Below are positions 18,036 through 26,081 of a DNA stretch of 64,000 bases, in pieces (the first letter of the stretch is position 1; each line of letters begins with the position of its first letter). A program made the translations under genes and the position numbers. Origin of the DNA: Bacteroidales bacterium. GTDB lineage: Bacteria > Bacteroidota > Bacteroidia > Bacteroidales > Bacteroidaceae. The notes under the pieces were generated by a model. It saw only the letters and a list, made by a program, of their open reading frames with translations, had not been told where the DNA came from and did not search any database. Location: contig SFEP01000003.1 of the NCBI GenBank assembly GCA_004557185.1, positions 12,362 to 76,361 on the forward strand, written 5' to 3'.

Positions 18036-18890
18036 TTAATGCGTAAGGATTTCCAAACCGGTGTCTGTCATGACGAACGTGTGTTCCCACTGTGCAGAGG
18101 GTAACTCGTCTTCCGTGACAACGGTCCAACCGTCTTCCTCGTCAATAAAGACTTCCCACGTGCCCATGTTGATCATGGGTTCGATGGTGAAAACCATACC
18201 AGGCACTAAGAGCATGCCGTGGTGGTGCGTATTGTAATGGTTTACCTCGGGCTCTTCGTGAAACTCCAAACCTACGCCGTGTCCACACAAATCGCGTACA
18301 ACGCTGAAGCCGTTCTTGCGGGCATGTCGTTCGATAGCCTTGCCGATTTCGCCCACAAACCCCCAAGGGCGTGCGGCTTCCTTGCCGATTTCAAGACATT
18401 CGCGAGTGACGCGCACAAGCTTTTCCTTTTCGGGAGAAGTCTGGCCAATGATAAACATGCGTGATGCATCGCTGTAATAGCCATCGAGAATGGTGCTCAC
18501 GTCAACGTTGATGATATCGCCCTCTTCCAGAATGTCGTATTCTGAAGGAATTCCGTGGCATACCACTTCGTTGATGCTGGTGCACACGCTCTTGGGAAAA
18601 CCTTCGTAGTTGAGGGGGGCAGGAATGGCGCCGTGTGCCACCGTGTAGTCGTAAACAAGCTTGTCGATTTCTGCGGTGCTCATGCCCGCATGTATTTCTT
18701 TCTCAATCAAGTCGAGTACGCCTGTGTTGACTACGCCTGAACGCCGTATGCCTTCTATCTGCTCGGGAGTTTTGATGAGTTGGCGTGTAGGCACAAGTTC
18801 ACCTCTGTTTTGGAATTCAAGAATGCGTTTGTCGAAGTCCGTAAGAGGTTGTCCTTTGGGTATGTTCCAGTTTCGTTTGATACGTTTCAA
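18036..18890 (-). CDS. map: Methionine aminopeptidase, type I
   Basis: Removes the initiator methionine from nascent proteins. The 284-residue product has a 35-residue N-terminal extension (MKRIKRNWNIPKGQPLT…) typical of Bacteroidota and then the pita-bread fold. The five metal ligands can be placed in INVDVSTI and YYSDASRMF (two Asp), LCGHGVGLEFHE (His), FTIEPMIN (Glu) and SAQWEHT (Glu). Upstream lie a TATA-rich dyad and an array of 84-bp repeats each carrying a promoter, which suggests unusual transcriptional control. tsaD follows after 30 bases. Confidence 0.97.
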   Translation of the reverse strand: MKRIKRNWNIPKGQPLTDFDKRILEFQNRGELVPTRQLIKTPEQIEGIRRSGVVNTGVLDLIEKEIHAGMSTAEIDKLVYDYTVAHGAIPAPLNYEGFPKSVCTSINEVVCHGIPSEYDILEEGDIINVDVSTILDGYYSDASRMFIIGQTSPEKEKLVRVTRECLEIGKEAARPWGFVGEIGKAIERHARKNGFSVVRDLCGHGVGLEFHEEPEVNHYNTHHHGMLLVPGMVFTIEPMINMGTWEVFIDEEDGWTVVTEDELPSAQWEHTFVMTDTGLEILTH

Positions 18891-18925
18891 TGCTGTTTGG
18901 TTTATGGTCCTTGGTGCACACGCAC

Positions 18926-18949
18926 CTCCATATTATAATATATAAGGAG
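18926..18949 (-). promoter_or_regulatory. TATA-rich dyad in the map leader
   Basis: CTCC and GGAG enclose an A/T-only core of 16 bases, 36 bases before the map start and downstream of its promoters. Read on either strand the ends pair CTCC with GGAG. Related dyads precede other genes of the window. Confidence 0.4.
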
Positions 18950-19004
18950 TGCTAAGCATGCCTTCAAGGGCAGTCGTTGCATGCTATGATGCATAATTTG
19001 TGTG

Positions 19005-19035
19005 CAAAGATAGTGCAAGGCGAGAGGAGGACAAA
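19005..19035 (-). promoter_or_regulatory. map: map promoter, proximal copy
   Basis: TTTG-N19-TATCTTTG on the minus strand, the copy nearest to map; the leader to the ATG would be about 110 bases. Confidence 0.8.
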
Positions 19036-19280
19036 ATGCAAAGCTGCAAGATTTGCATTTTTCATTCCGAGCCGCCGCCTATCTTATCTAAAGATAATGC
19101 AAGGTGAGAGGAGGACAAAATGCAAAGCTGCAAGATTTGCATTTTTCATTCCGAGCCGCCGCCTAACTTATCCAAAGATAGTGTAAGGCGAAAGGAGGAC
19201 AAAATGCAAAGCTGCAAGATTTGCATTTTTCATTCCGAGCCGCCGCCTAACTTATCCAAAGATAGTGTAGGGCGAAAGGA
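19005..19280 (-). repeat. 84-bp tandem repeat with promoter in each full copy
   Basis: Three complete copies and one truncated copy begin at 19006, 19090, 19174 and 19258, with an exact 84-base period and few substitutions. On the minus strand each full copy holds TTTG, 19 bases, then a TATCTTTG-type -7 box: copy 1 (19032-19035 and 19005-19012) and copy 3 (19200-19203 and 19173-19180) match fully; copy 2 has TATCTTTA. The truncated fourth copy keeps only the -7 box. Each copy also contains the dyad TGCAAA…TTTGCA. All these promoters point at map. Confidence 0.92.
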
Positions 19281-19327
19281 TACCCCTGCATGTGTGCGGC
19301 TTGGGTTGAATGCAATATAAAAGAAAA

Positions 19328-19359
19328 CTGCTTGGCGCGACAAATGTCGTGTCAAGCAG
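19328..19359 (-). terminator. Terminator of the tRNA pair
   Basis: Arms GCTTGGCGCGACA and TGTCGTGTCAAGC at about 19330-19358 pair with one mismatch immediately after tRNA-Glu; on the minus strand AGTTTTCTTTTAT follows. Confidence 0.7.
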
Positions 19360-19364
19360 TGTGG

Positions 19365-19436
19365 TAGCGCCTACGGGAATCGAACCCGTATACCATGCGT
19401 GAGAGGCATGTATCCTAACCATTAGATGAAAGCGCC
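19365..19436 (-). tRNA. tRNA-Glu(CTC)
   Basis: Cloverleaf of 72 nt with the Glu-type start GGCGCTTTCATCTAATGG, anticodon stem CATGC/GCATG, loop CTCTCAC (anticodon CTC, plus-strand 19401-19403) and T arm ACGGG-TTCGATT-CCCGT. The acceptor has two G-U pairs, so the exact ends are uncertain by one base. Confidence 0.9.
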
Positions 19437-19442
19437 GTGATG

Positions 19443-19530
19443 CGGAAGCTGGGGGATTCGAACCCCCGGTACGGTAAACCCGTACGTCAGTTTAGCAAAC
19501 TGGTGGTTTCAGCCACTCACCCAAACTTCC
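19443..19530 (-). tRNA. tRNA-Ser(GCT)
   Basis: An 88-nt tRNA with a long variable arm (GTACGGG…CCGTAC), acceptor GGAAGTT/AGCTTCC, discriminator G, and loop TTGCTAA giving anticodon GCT (plus-strand 19494-19496). It is 6 bases upstream of tRNA-Glu and co-transcribed with it. Confidence 0.95.
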
Positions 19531-19565
19531 AGTTCCGTTTTTGCGCGTCTTTCTCAAACGCGATG

Positions 19566-19596
19566 CAAAGGTAGCAACTTTTCTATAAACACCAAA
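19566..19596 (-). promoter_or_regulatory. Promoter of the tRNA-Ser/tRNA-Glu pair
   Basis: TTTG (19593-19596), 19 bases, TACCTTTG (19566-19573) on the minus strand, about 35 bases before the tRNA-Ser 5' end. Confidence 0.85.
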
Positions 19597-19916
19597 CCTT
19601 GCACCCTCTTTTTTCAAAAAAATATTCGTAAAGTGCTCGTCAGCGCTCTTTCCATGCCTCTTTCAGCGTGTTTCGGATGGTTTTGCTGGGCATGTGAGGC
19701 ATCTCATTCGTGCGTTGTAGAAAGGATAGAAGTGGCTTACATGGGTAACGTTGGATCTCATCCGACCTTTTCTATCCATGGCCTGTGATTGAGCTCTACC
19801 GCCCAGATAGCTGTGGGCGTGCAGCATCAGAGCACCTGCCGGCCTGTTGCCCGTTCCTATGCCACGTTTTGACGTTTCGGCAAGGGCGAAATCCGTCCAC
19901 TGAACAGGTGTTGTTC

Positions 19917-19982
19917 GTTGTCCATGGCCGTGTGCAACGTTGTCCATGGCCGTGTGCAATGTTGCCCACGGCCGTGTGCAAT
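19917..19982. repeat. GC-class palindromic tandem element (locus C)
   Basis: Three head-to-tail 22-bp units start at 19917, 19939 and 19961. Each begins GTTG, has GGCCGTGTG in its second half and ends CAAC or CAAT; the design is the same as at 53204 (locus G). Clear outer arms were not found here. Confidence 0.88.
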
Positions 19983-20095
19983 GCACCAGGCGGCTGTCCG
20001 TAACGGGAGCGTGCATGGCCAGATAGGGAAGGTGGTTTTCACATTTTAGTGGAATTGGATGAGGCGTGTCAATGTGGCGTTGTGAGGGGGGGGGG

Positions 20096-20135
20096 CATGA
20101 AAAAAGGCTCCCCGCTGTGTGAGGTGCGGGGAGCC
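20096..20135 (-). terminator. Terminator of the efflux-lpxA operon
   Basis: Perfect 10-bp GC-rich arms 20106-20115 and 20126-20135, followed on the minus strand by TTTTTCATG. Confidence 0.85.
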
Positions 20136-20144
20136 GTAGGTTGA

Positions 20145-20270
20145 GGTCAAGAAATATTCTTTGTGAGGGTAGCGTGCTCTGCGAAAGGAGTGCTCTTCGT
20201 GAAGGCGTGTCCTCGGTTAGGGAGTGTGCTTTGTGAAAGGAATATTCTTGGTGAAGGGCGTGTTTGCCGT
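20145..20270. repeat. Degenerate 17-18 bp repeat after lpxA
   Basis: On the minus strand six to seven diverged units of the type CTTTCACAAAGARYAYTC follow each other between the lpxA stop and its terminator. The period is 17-18 bases with many substitutions, so the array looks old. Confidence 0.5.
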
Positions 20271-20277
20271 TGAGCAA

Positions 20278-21063
20278 TCAGTCTTCTTTGAGTTGGCGCA
20301 CGATGCCGTTTTTGGCAAGTTTGATGAAGTCGAGAATCTTTTGTATCTCCTCGCTCATGGGAATTTGCTCGGGAATTTTGATGACTGCGTCTTCAAGACT
20401 GAAGTTACCGGTGTAGATGATGCGGTAGGTATTGGCTATGTGGCGGAGGATGCGTTCGCTCACGTTGAAGTGGCGCAGCACTACGGCGTTGACTCCGTGG
20501 TAGGCGGCGGGGTTACCACCCAGAATGATGTAGGGCGGAACGTCCTTCTGCACGCGGCAACCGCTCTGAATGAGTGAATAGCGTCCTACGCGTACATGCT
20601 GTTGCACCACCACGCCGTTGCTCTGGATGGAACCGTCGTGCAGTTCGCTTTCGCCGGCAATGCAGGCACCGATTCCTACCACGCAGTTGTTATGTATGTT
20701 CACGTCGTGGCATACGTGTACGCGGTCCATCAGGAAGTTGTCGTTGCCTATGACGGTGGCTTTGTCCTTGTAGGTGCTGCGTGCTATCACCACATTTTCG
20801 CGTATGTGGTTGTTGTTGCCAATTTTCAGATAGGTGGTTTCTCCATCTACGTAGTGAAAATCCTGCGGTGTGGAGCCGAGTACGGCATTCTCGTGAATAA
20901 TGTTGTTGTCGCCCATGATGGTGCCTTCGAGAATGCTGGCATGTGCACGGATAACGCAGTTGTCACCTATGACAACGCCTTTCTCAATGTAGGCGAAAGG
21001 GCCGATTTCGACGTTCGCGCCAATTTTAGCAGCGGGGTCGACGTATGCTAATGGACTTATCAT
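20278..21063 (-). CDS. lpxA: UDP-N-acetylglucosamine acyltransferase (LpxA)
   Basis: First step of lipid A synthesis: transfers a hydroxyacyl chain from acyl carrier protein to UDP-GlcNAc. The 261-residue product starts MISPLAYVDPAAKIGANVEIGPFAYIEKG and carries many isoleucine-patch hexapeptides of a left-handed beta helix; the catalytic His lies in DRVHVCHDVNIH, and the GGNPAAYHGVN loop and the C-terminal helices (ERILRHIANTYRIIY) fit LpxA. It begins 15 bases after the TolC-like gene and so appears to be the last gene of the RND efflux operon, an unusual place. It may be a second copy beside the lpxC-fabZ-linked gene common in the phylum, which cannot be checked here. Confidence 0.9.
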   Translation of the reverse strand: MISPLAYVDPAAKIGANVEIGPFAYIEKGVVIGDNCVIRAHASILEGTIMGDNNIIHENAVLGSTPQDFHYVDGETTYLKIGNNNHIRENVVIARSTYKDKATVIGNDNFLMDRVHVCHDVNIHNNCVVGIGACIAGESELHDGSIQSNGVVVQQHVRVGRYSLIQSGCRVQKDVPPYIILGGNPAAYHGVNAVVLRHFNVSERILRHIANTYRIIYTGNFSLEDAVIKIPEQIPMSEEIQKILDFIKLAKNGIVRQLKED

Positions 21064-21078
21064 AGTAAATAGATTGTA

Positions 21079-22467
21079 TTATGCTTCGCGGCCGCCGCCC
21101 AGAGCCTGGTAGAGGCTGATGGCAGCTTGCACCTTGTCGAACTTATAGGAGATGAGCGACAGCTGTGCCTGGATGAGGCTCTGCTGAGCGGTGAGCACCT
21201 GCAGGTAGGTGGTGTTGTTGGTGTGTTTGAAGAGGAGTTGCGTCTGCTCCAGGGTGTGGGTGAGCGTGGCAACCTGCTGCTGCATGGTGGCCTCCTGTGC
21301 GGTGGCGCTTTGATACTGCATGAGGGCATTGCTTACCTCCTGCCCAGCGTTGAGCAGAGCCTGCTCGAACTGGAGTTGGGCGTCCTCCAACTGTAACTTC
21401 GACACTTTCAAGTTGGCGCGCAACATACCGTTGGCAAAGATGGGCTGCGTGAGCGATGCCACGGCCGAGGCCAGAATCTTGCCGGGGTTGATGATGGCGC
21501 CGGCGTTGTTGGTCCATGCGCCTTGTCCGCTGATGGTGAGGCTGGGGTAGAAGGCCGCGCGGGCCGCGTTCACGGTATAGAAGGCATTGGCCAACTGCAT
21601 CTCCTTGGCGCGAACGTCGGGACGGTTCGAAAGGAGCTGTGCCGGAACACCCGTAGAGAAGGAAGAGGGGAAGCCATCGGCGTTGAAGACGCCGCGGCTG
21701 ATGGGGTGCGGCGTTTCGTGTAGCAGTGCGCAGAGGGCGTTTTCCGTCTGGCGGATGTTCGACTCGAGTGCGGGCACCGAGGCTTCGAGTTGCAGCAAGT
21801 TGGCGCGGCTCTGGCCCACGGCTGCCTCTGTGGTCATGGCAGCGGTTTTCATCAGTTCCATGGTGCGCACGTTTTCACGCCAAATATTCACCGTCTCTTT
21901 GGTGGTGCGCAGTTGCTCATCGAGCATCTGCAGCGTGTAGTACATGTTGGCTACGGCGGCTATGATGGCCGTGCGTGTAGCCTGCTTGGCTTCTCGGGAG
22001 AGCTGCAGCTGCGTTTCGCTCTGCTTCTTGGCGTTGCGCAATTGGCCAATGTGGCCAATCTGCCAACTGGCGCTCAGGGGGAAACTGTAAGTCTTCGTGG
22101 CCTTGCCAAAGTCCCACGATGACACCGTGCCTTGCGGGTTAAAGGCGAGGGTGGGGTAGTAGGCCAGGCGTGCCACTTTGAGGCCAGCTTTTGCCTGCTC
22201 TATCAGCAGGTCGGCGCTGCGCAGGTCGGTGTTCTGCTCGAGCGCCTTCTGGATAAGTGCCTGCAGTTGCGGGTCGGTGAAGACCTGCTGCCAGGGCGTA
22301 TTGCCGAAGTTGGCGGTGTCGGCCGGCACGGTGGCATAAGCCTCCGTCGTGTCGCGATAAAGTTTGTCAATGTCTTTCGTGGCAGACTCGGGCCTCTCGT
22401 AGTGGCTGTAGAGGTTACAGCCTGTGAGCAAAGCCGAACAACCTATGATATAGAGAAAATGCTTCAT
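21079..22467 (-). CDS. TolC-like outer-membrane efflux lipoprotein (NodT/OprM type)
   Basis: Outer-membrane channel of a tripartite efflux pump. The 462-residue precursor has a lipoprotein signal (MKHFLYIIGCSALLTGC, lipobox LTGC) and the two OEP repeats of long helices, e.g. LIEQAKAGLKVARLAYYPTLAFN and ANAFYTVNAARAAFYPSLTISGQGAW, each with the conserved AxxAxxP motif. It lies 84 bases after the RND permease gene and 15 bases before lpxA. With the adaptor and permease upstream it forms a complete pump. Substrates are unknown; such pumps usually export drugs, bile salts or detergents. Confidence 0.95.
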   Translation of the reverse strand: MKHFLYIIGCSALLTGCNLYSHYERPESATKDIDKLYRDTTEAYATVPADTANFGNTPWQQVFTDPQLQALIQKALEQNTDLRSADLLIEQAKAGLKVARLAYYPTLAFNPQGTVSSWDFGKATKTYSFPLSASWQIGHIGQLRNAKKQSETQLQLSREAKQATRTAIIAAVANMYYTLQMLDEQLRTTKETVNIWRENVRTMELMKTAAMTTEAAVGQSRANLLQLEASVPALESNIRQTENALCALLHETPHPISRGVFNADGFPSSFSTGVPAQLLSNRPDVRAKEMQLANAFYTVNAARAAFYPSLTISGQGAWTNNAGAIINPGKILASAVASLTQPIFANGMLRANLKVSKLQLEDAQLQFEQALLNAGQEVSNALMQYQSATAQEATMQQQVATLTHTLEQTQLLFKHTNNTTYLQVLTAQQSLIQAQLSLISYKFDKVQAAISLYQALGGGREA

Positions 22468-22551
22468 CTGTAAGGATGTATTTTGAGTAGGAAAACCTGC
22501 TGGGCGGGGGTAGCTCTCCGTTAGGGGCGTACCCCCGCCTTGGGCAGTGCT

Positions 22552-25500
22552 TTATTTAGAATACTGTTCGATGTCAGAAACGGCCTCGCCGCTGTTCTCC
22601 ACGTCGTCCCAGTGCATAGGCGTGAGTTTCTCCTGCAGGCTCTGGAAGATGACGAAGAGTACGGGCACAATGTAGATTTGCAGTATCATACCGATAAGCA
22701 TACCGCCGATGGCCGTCGTACCCAGAGCGCGGTTACCGTTGGCACCAACGCCGAAGGCAAACATCATGGGCAGCAGACCGATAATCATGGCCAGTGAGGT
22801 CATGAGGATAGGACGCAGACGGGCACCTGCACCCAGCACAGCGGCCCATGTGATGCTCATGCCCATTTTGCGGCGGTCGAGGGCGAACTCTACAATCAGA
22901 ATGGCGTTCTTGGCAAGCAGACCCATCAACATGATGAGTGCAATCTGCACGTAAATGTTGTTGGCGGCCTCGCCGAAGATGGGAATGATGCTGTTCAAGC
23001 CACCCATGGCGTGGATGAAGATGAACGAGCCAGCCAGACCGAAGGGCACTGACAGCAGCACGGAGAAGGGCAGGATGTAGCTCTCGTACTGCGCCGAGAG
23101 CAGCAGGTAGATGAACACGAAGCAGAGCACAAACACGATGGCCGTGGTGTTGCCCGACGATGACTGTTCCTCACGCGACTGTCCCGAGAACTCGTAGGAG
23201 TAACCCTGAGGCAACGTTTGCTGTGCCACTTCCTGTATGGCCTGAATGGCCTGACCTGAGGTGTAGCCTGTGGCGGGGTTACCGTTGATGGCTATCGACG
23301 TAAACATGTTGAAGCGGTTGATGTTGTCGGGGCCGAAGCTCGGTGAGATGGTGATGAACTCCGTGATGGGGGCCATGCTGTCGCCGTTGCGTACCTTTAT
23401 TTTATAGAGGCTCTCAAAGTTGGCGCGCTCGCTGCGTTCGCCTTGCACCATGACACGGTAGATTTTACCGAAACGGTTGAAGTTCGAAGCGTACAGACCG
23501 CCGTAGTAACCCTGCAGTGTGGCGAGGATGGTTTGCGGCGAGATGCCGGCGCGTTTACATTTGGCGGCATCGATGTCGATCATGTACTCGGGGAAGTTCG
23601 GGTTGAAGTTCGTCTGTGCCGACTCGATTTCAGGGCGCTTTACCAGTTCGGCCAGGAATTCCTTGGACACGCTGAAGAACTTGTTGATGTCGCCACCTGT
23701 GCGGTCCTGCAGGTTAAACGTGAAGCCGTTCGTGGCACCGTAACCCGTAATCATAGGCGGCTGGAAGAAGAGCACCTGTGCATCTTTGAACACATCGCGT
23801 GAGTTCAAGTACAGGCTGGCGAACACCACGGTCGAGCTTTCGGCGAGCGAACGTTCCTCCCAGTCCTTCAGTTTCACAATGAACGAGCCGTAGGAGGGAC
23901 CCTGGCCGCCGATAAAGGAGTAGCCAGAAATCATCGTACTCTGTTGCACGGCAGGCACTGAGCGCACCAGACTGTCCACCTTTACGAGGTAGGCTTCTGT
24001 GCGGTCCTGCGACGTGCCCGGTGGCATCGTCACAACACCCATAATGGTACCCGTGTCTTCGTTGGGCACCATGGCCGTCGGTGTGATTTGCATGAGGAAG
24101 ATGAGCAGGGCAATGAAGCCCACGGTGATGCCCATGGAGAGGAAGGGGCGCTGAATGAAGCCCAGCACCTGCTGCTTGTACTTCTGCAGGATGCGTTCGT
24201 ACGTATTATTAAAAGCCTTCTTGAATTTCTCGGTGGTCAGACCGATGAAGCCCAGCAGAGCCACCACGGTAGCCACGCTGGCCAGTATGGGGTGCGACTC
24301 AAAGTTGAACAGGCCGAAAATCATGCCCAGAATGGCTATTGCGATGAGCAGCACGGTGACACCGGGGTGCAGTATGCGGCCGATGGCTTCGGCATAGCGT
24401 TGCAGCATGGTCTGGCCAGCAGCCTTGTAGGCAATGCTCATGCGCTCGCCGAGCGACGCCTCCTCCTCGTTCTCCTTGTGGTGCGGCTTCAGCAGAATGG
24501 CGCAAAGGGCCGGCGAGAGGGTAAGGGCGTTCAGAGCCGAGAAACCGATGGAGATGGCCATTGTCAAGCCGAACTGGCGGTAGAACGTACCGGCCGTACC
24601 CGACATGAAACTTACGGGCACGAACACGGCCATCATGACAAGCGTAATGGACACGATGGCACCGCCCAGTTCGCGCATGGCGTCAATGGAGGCTTTGCGG
24701 GCAGAGGTGTAGCCCTGGTCCAGTTTGGCGTGCACGCCTTCCACCACCACGATGGCATCGTCCACCACAATGGCGATGGCGAGCACCATGGCTGAGAGGG
24801 TGAGCAGGTTGAGCGAGAAGCCTATGAGGTAGAGCATGAAGAATGTGCCGACCAAGGCTACAGGGATGGCAATGGCGGGAATAATTGTGGAGCGCATGTC
24901 CTGCAGGAAGATGAACACCACGATGAACACGAGGATGAAGGCTTCAATAAGGGTCTTGATTACCTCATGAATGGAGGCGAAGAGGAAGTCGTTCACGTTC
25001 TGTGCTTCGCGGATTGTCAGGCCGTCGGGCAGGCTGGCGCGGCTTTCCTCAAGCAGTGCTTGGATGTCCTGCACCACCTGCGTAGCGTTGGAGCCCGCAC
25101 TCTGCATCACGATACACGACACCGAGCGGTGACCGTTTACGCGGCCACTGAAGGAGTAGGTACTGCGGCCCAGTTCCACCTTGGCCACGTCTTTCACGCG
25201 GATGATGGTACCGTCGGGGTTGGAGCGAATGACCATGTTCTCAAAGTCCTTCTCCTCGCTCAGTCGGCCGCGGTAACGCAGCGTGTACTGGAAGGTCTGG
25301 TTCTCGCGTTCGCCGATGGCACCGGGAGCGGCCTCTACGTTCTGCTCGGCCAGCACCGAGGTGATGTCGGAGGGCATGAGTTTGTACTCAGCCATCTTCT
25401 CGGGCTTCAGCCAGATACGCATGGAGTAGTCGGCACCCATCACCATGGCGTCACCCACACCCTTTACGCGCTGCACTTGGGGGATGATGTTAATCTTGGC

Positions 25501-25974
25501 GTAGTTCTCGATGAAGTCAGGCGTGTACTTGTCTTCCTCGTCGACCACGGAGAATATGATAAGCATGGAGCTCTGGCGCTTCTGCGTAATCACACCGACT
25601 TTGGTGACTTCGGAGGGCAGTAAGCCTTGCGCTTTGGCCACGCGGTTCTGCACGTTCACGGCTGCCATGTCGGGGTCGGTGCCCTGCTTGAAGGTGATGT
25701 CGATGGTGGCATTACCCGTGTTGGTAGCCGTCGAACTCATGTAGTCCATATTTTCCACACCGTTGATTTGCTCTTCAAGCGGGGCAATCACGGAGTTGAG
25801 CACGGTCTGGGCGTTAGCACCGGTGTAGGTGGTGCTCACCTGTATGGTAGGGGGCGCAATGTCGGGATATTGGGTGATGGGGAGTGACACAAGACCCAGC
25901 ACACCAAGGATGACAATAACCACCGAGATCACGGTGGACAGCACCGGACGGTTGATAAATCTGTCTAATTGCAT
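22552..25974 (-). CDS. RND efflux permease, HAE1 family
   Basis: Proton-driven inner-membrane pump of the AcrB/MexF type, working as a trimer. The start MQLDRFINRPVLSTVISVVI is typical. The proton-relay Asp pair is at residues 405-406 in AIVVDDAIVVVE in helix 4, and porter-domain marks such as TGANAQTVLNSV and GERENQTFQYTLRYRGRL are present. At 1140 residues it is about 90 longer than E. coli AcrB: between helix 6 and the second periplasmic half there is an insertion (about 500-600) with two extra hydrophobic stretches near 538-557 and 562-581. It is the second gene of the operon. Confidence 0.96.
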   Translation of the reverse strand: MQLDRFINRPVLSTVISVVIVILGVLGLVSLPITQYPDIAPPTIQVSTTYTGANAQTVLNSVIAPLEEQINGVENMDYMSSTATNTGNATIDITFKQGTDPDMAAVNVQNRVAKAQGLLPSEVTKVGVITQKRQSSMLIIFSVVDEEDKYTPDFIENYAKINIIPQVQRVKGVGDAMVMGADYSMRIWLKPEKMAEYKLMPSDITSVLAEQNVEAAPGAIGERENQTFQYTLRYRGRLSEEKDFENMVIRSNPDGTIIRVKDVAKVELGRSTYSFSGRVNGHRSVSCIVMQSAGSNATQVVQDIQALLEESRASLPDGLTIREAQNVNDFLFASIHEVIKTLIEAFILVFIVVFIFLQDMRSTIIPAIAIPVALVGTFFMLYLIGFSLNLLTLSAMVLAIAIVVDDAIVVVEGVHAKLDQGYTSARKASIDAMRELGGAIVSITLVMMAVFVPVSFMSGTAGTFYRQFGLTMAISIGFSALNALTLSPALCAILLKPHHKENEEEASLGERMSIAYKAAGQTMLQRYAEAIGRILHPGVTVLLIAIAILGMIFGLFNFESHPILASVATVVALLGFIGLTTEKFKKAFNNTYERILQKYKQQVLGFIQRPFLSMGITVGFIALLIFLMQITPTAMVPNEDTGTIMGVVTMPPGTSQDRTEAYLVKVDSLVRSVPAVQQSTMISGYSFIGGQGPSYGSFIVKLKDWEERSLAESSTVVFASLYLNSRDVFKDAQVLFFQPPMITGYGATNGFTFNLQDRTGGDINKFFSVSKEFLAELVKRPEIESAQTNFNPNFPEYMIDIDAAKCKRAGISPQTILATLQGYYGGLYASNFNRFGKIYRVMVQGERSERANFESLYKIKVRNGDSMAPITEFITISPSFGPDNINRFNMFTSIAINGNPATGYTSGQAIQAIQEVAQQTLPQGYSYEFSGQSREEQSSSGNTTAIVFVLCFVFIYLLLSAQYESYILPFSVLLSVPFGLAGSFIFIHAMGGLNSIIPIFGEAANNIYVQIALIMLMGLLAKNAILIVEFALDRRKMGMSITWAAVLGAGARLRPILMTSLAMIIGLLPMMFAFGVGANGNRALGTTAIGGMLIGMILQIYIVPVLFVIFQSLQEKLTPMHWDDVENSGEAVSDIEQYSK

Positions 25975-26081
25975 AATTGGTGAGGTTGACTGGTAGAATT
26001 TCTGTTCCGCCTGCGCCCTCGGGGTGTAGTCCTGGGGCGTAAGGCACAGAACGTGGAAAAGAGTCGTTTTTTAGTGAACCG

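Larger units (their letters stand above)
18891..19364. other. Spacer between map and the tRNA pair
   Basis: It contains the map leader dyad, the 84-bp promoter repeats, and at 19328-19359 a short pairing stretch (GCTTGGCGCGACA…TGTCGTGTCAAGC) that can act as terminator for the tRNA-Glu transcript. Confidence 0.7.
19531..20277. other. Spacer between the tRNA pair and lpxA
   Basis: It holds the tRNA promoter, the GC-class element, a run of ten G (20086-20095), the operon terminator and the degenerate repeat. A long minus-strand frame covers most of it but is explained by these repeats and is not credited as a gene. Confidence 0.65.

Noticed and set aside
18977..19320. Open frames with a 28-residue repeated peptide (MQSCKICIFHSEPPP…)
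   Set aside because: They arise because the 84-bp repeat is a multiple of three without stops; the repeat is explained by promoters on the other strand and the peptide has no start context.
19917..19982. Possible attachment site or transposon end
   Set aside because: No transposase or integrase gene, no target duplication and no tRNA truncation; tRNA-Ser and tRNA-Glu nearby are intact.
19663..20277. 204-codon minus-strand frame downstream of lpxA
   Set aside because: It crosses a terminator hairpin and the repeat arrays, and its periodic peptide mirrors the degenerate DNA repeat.
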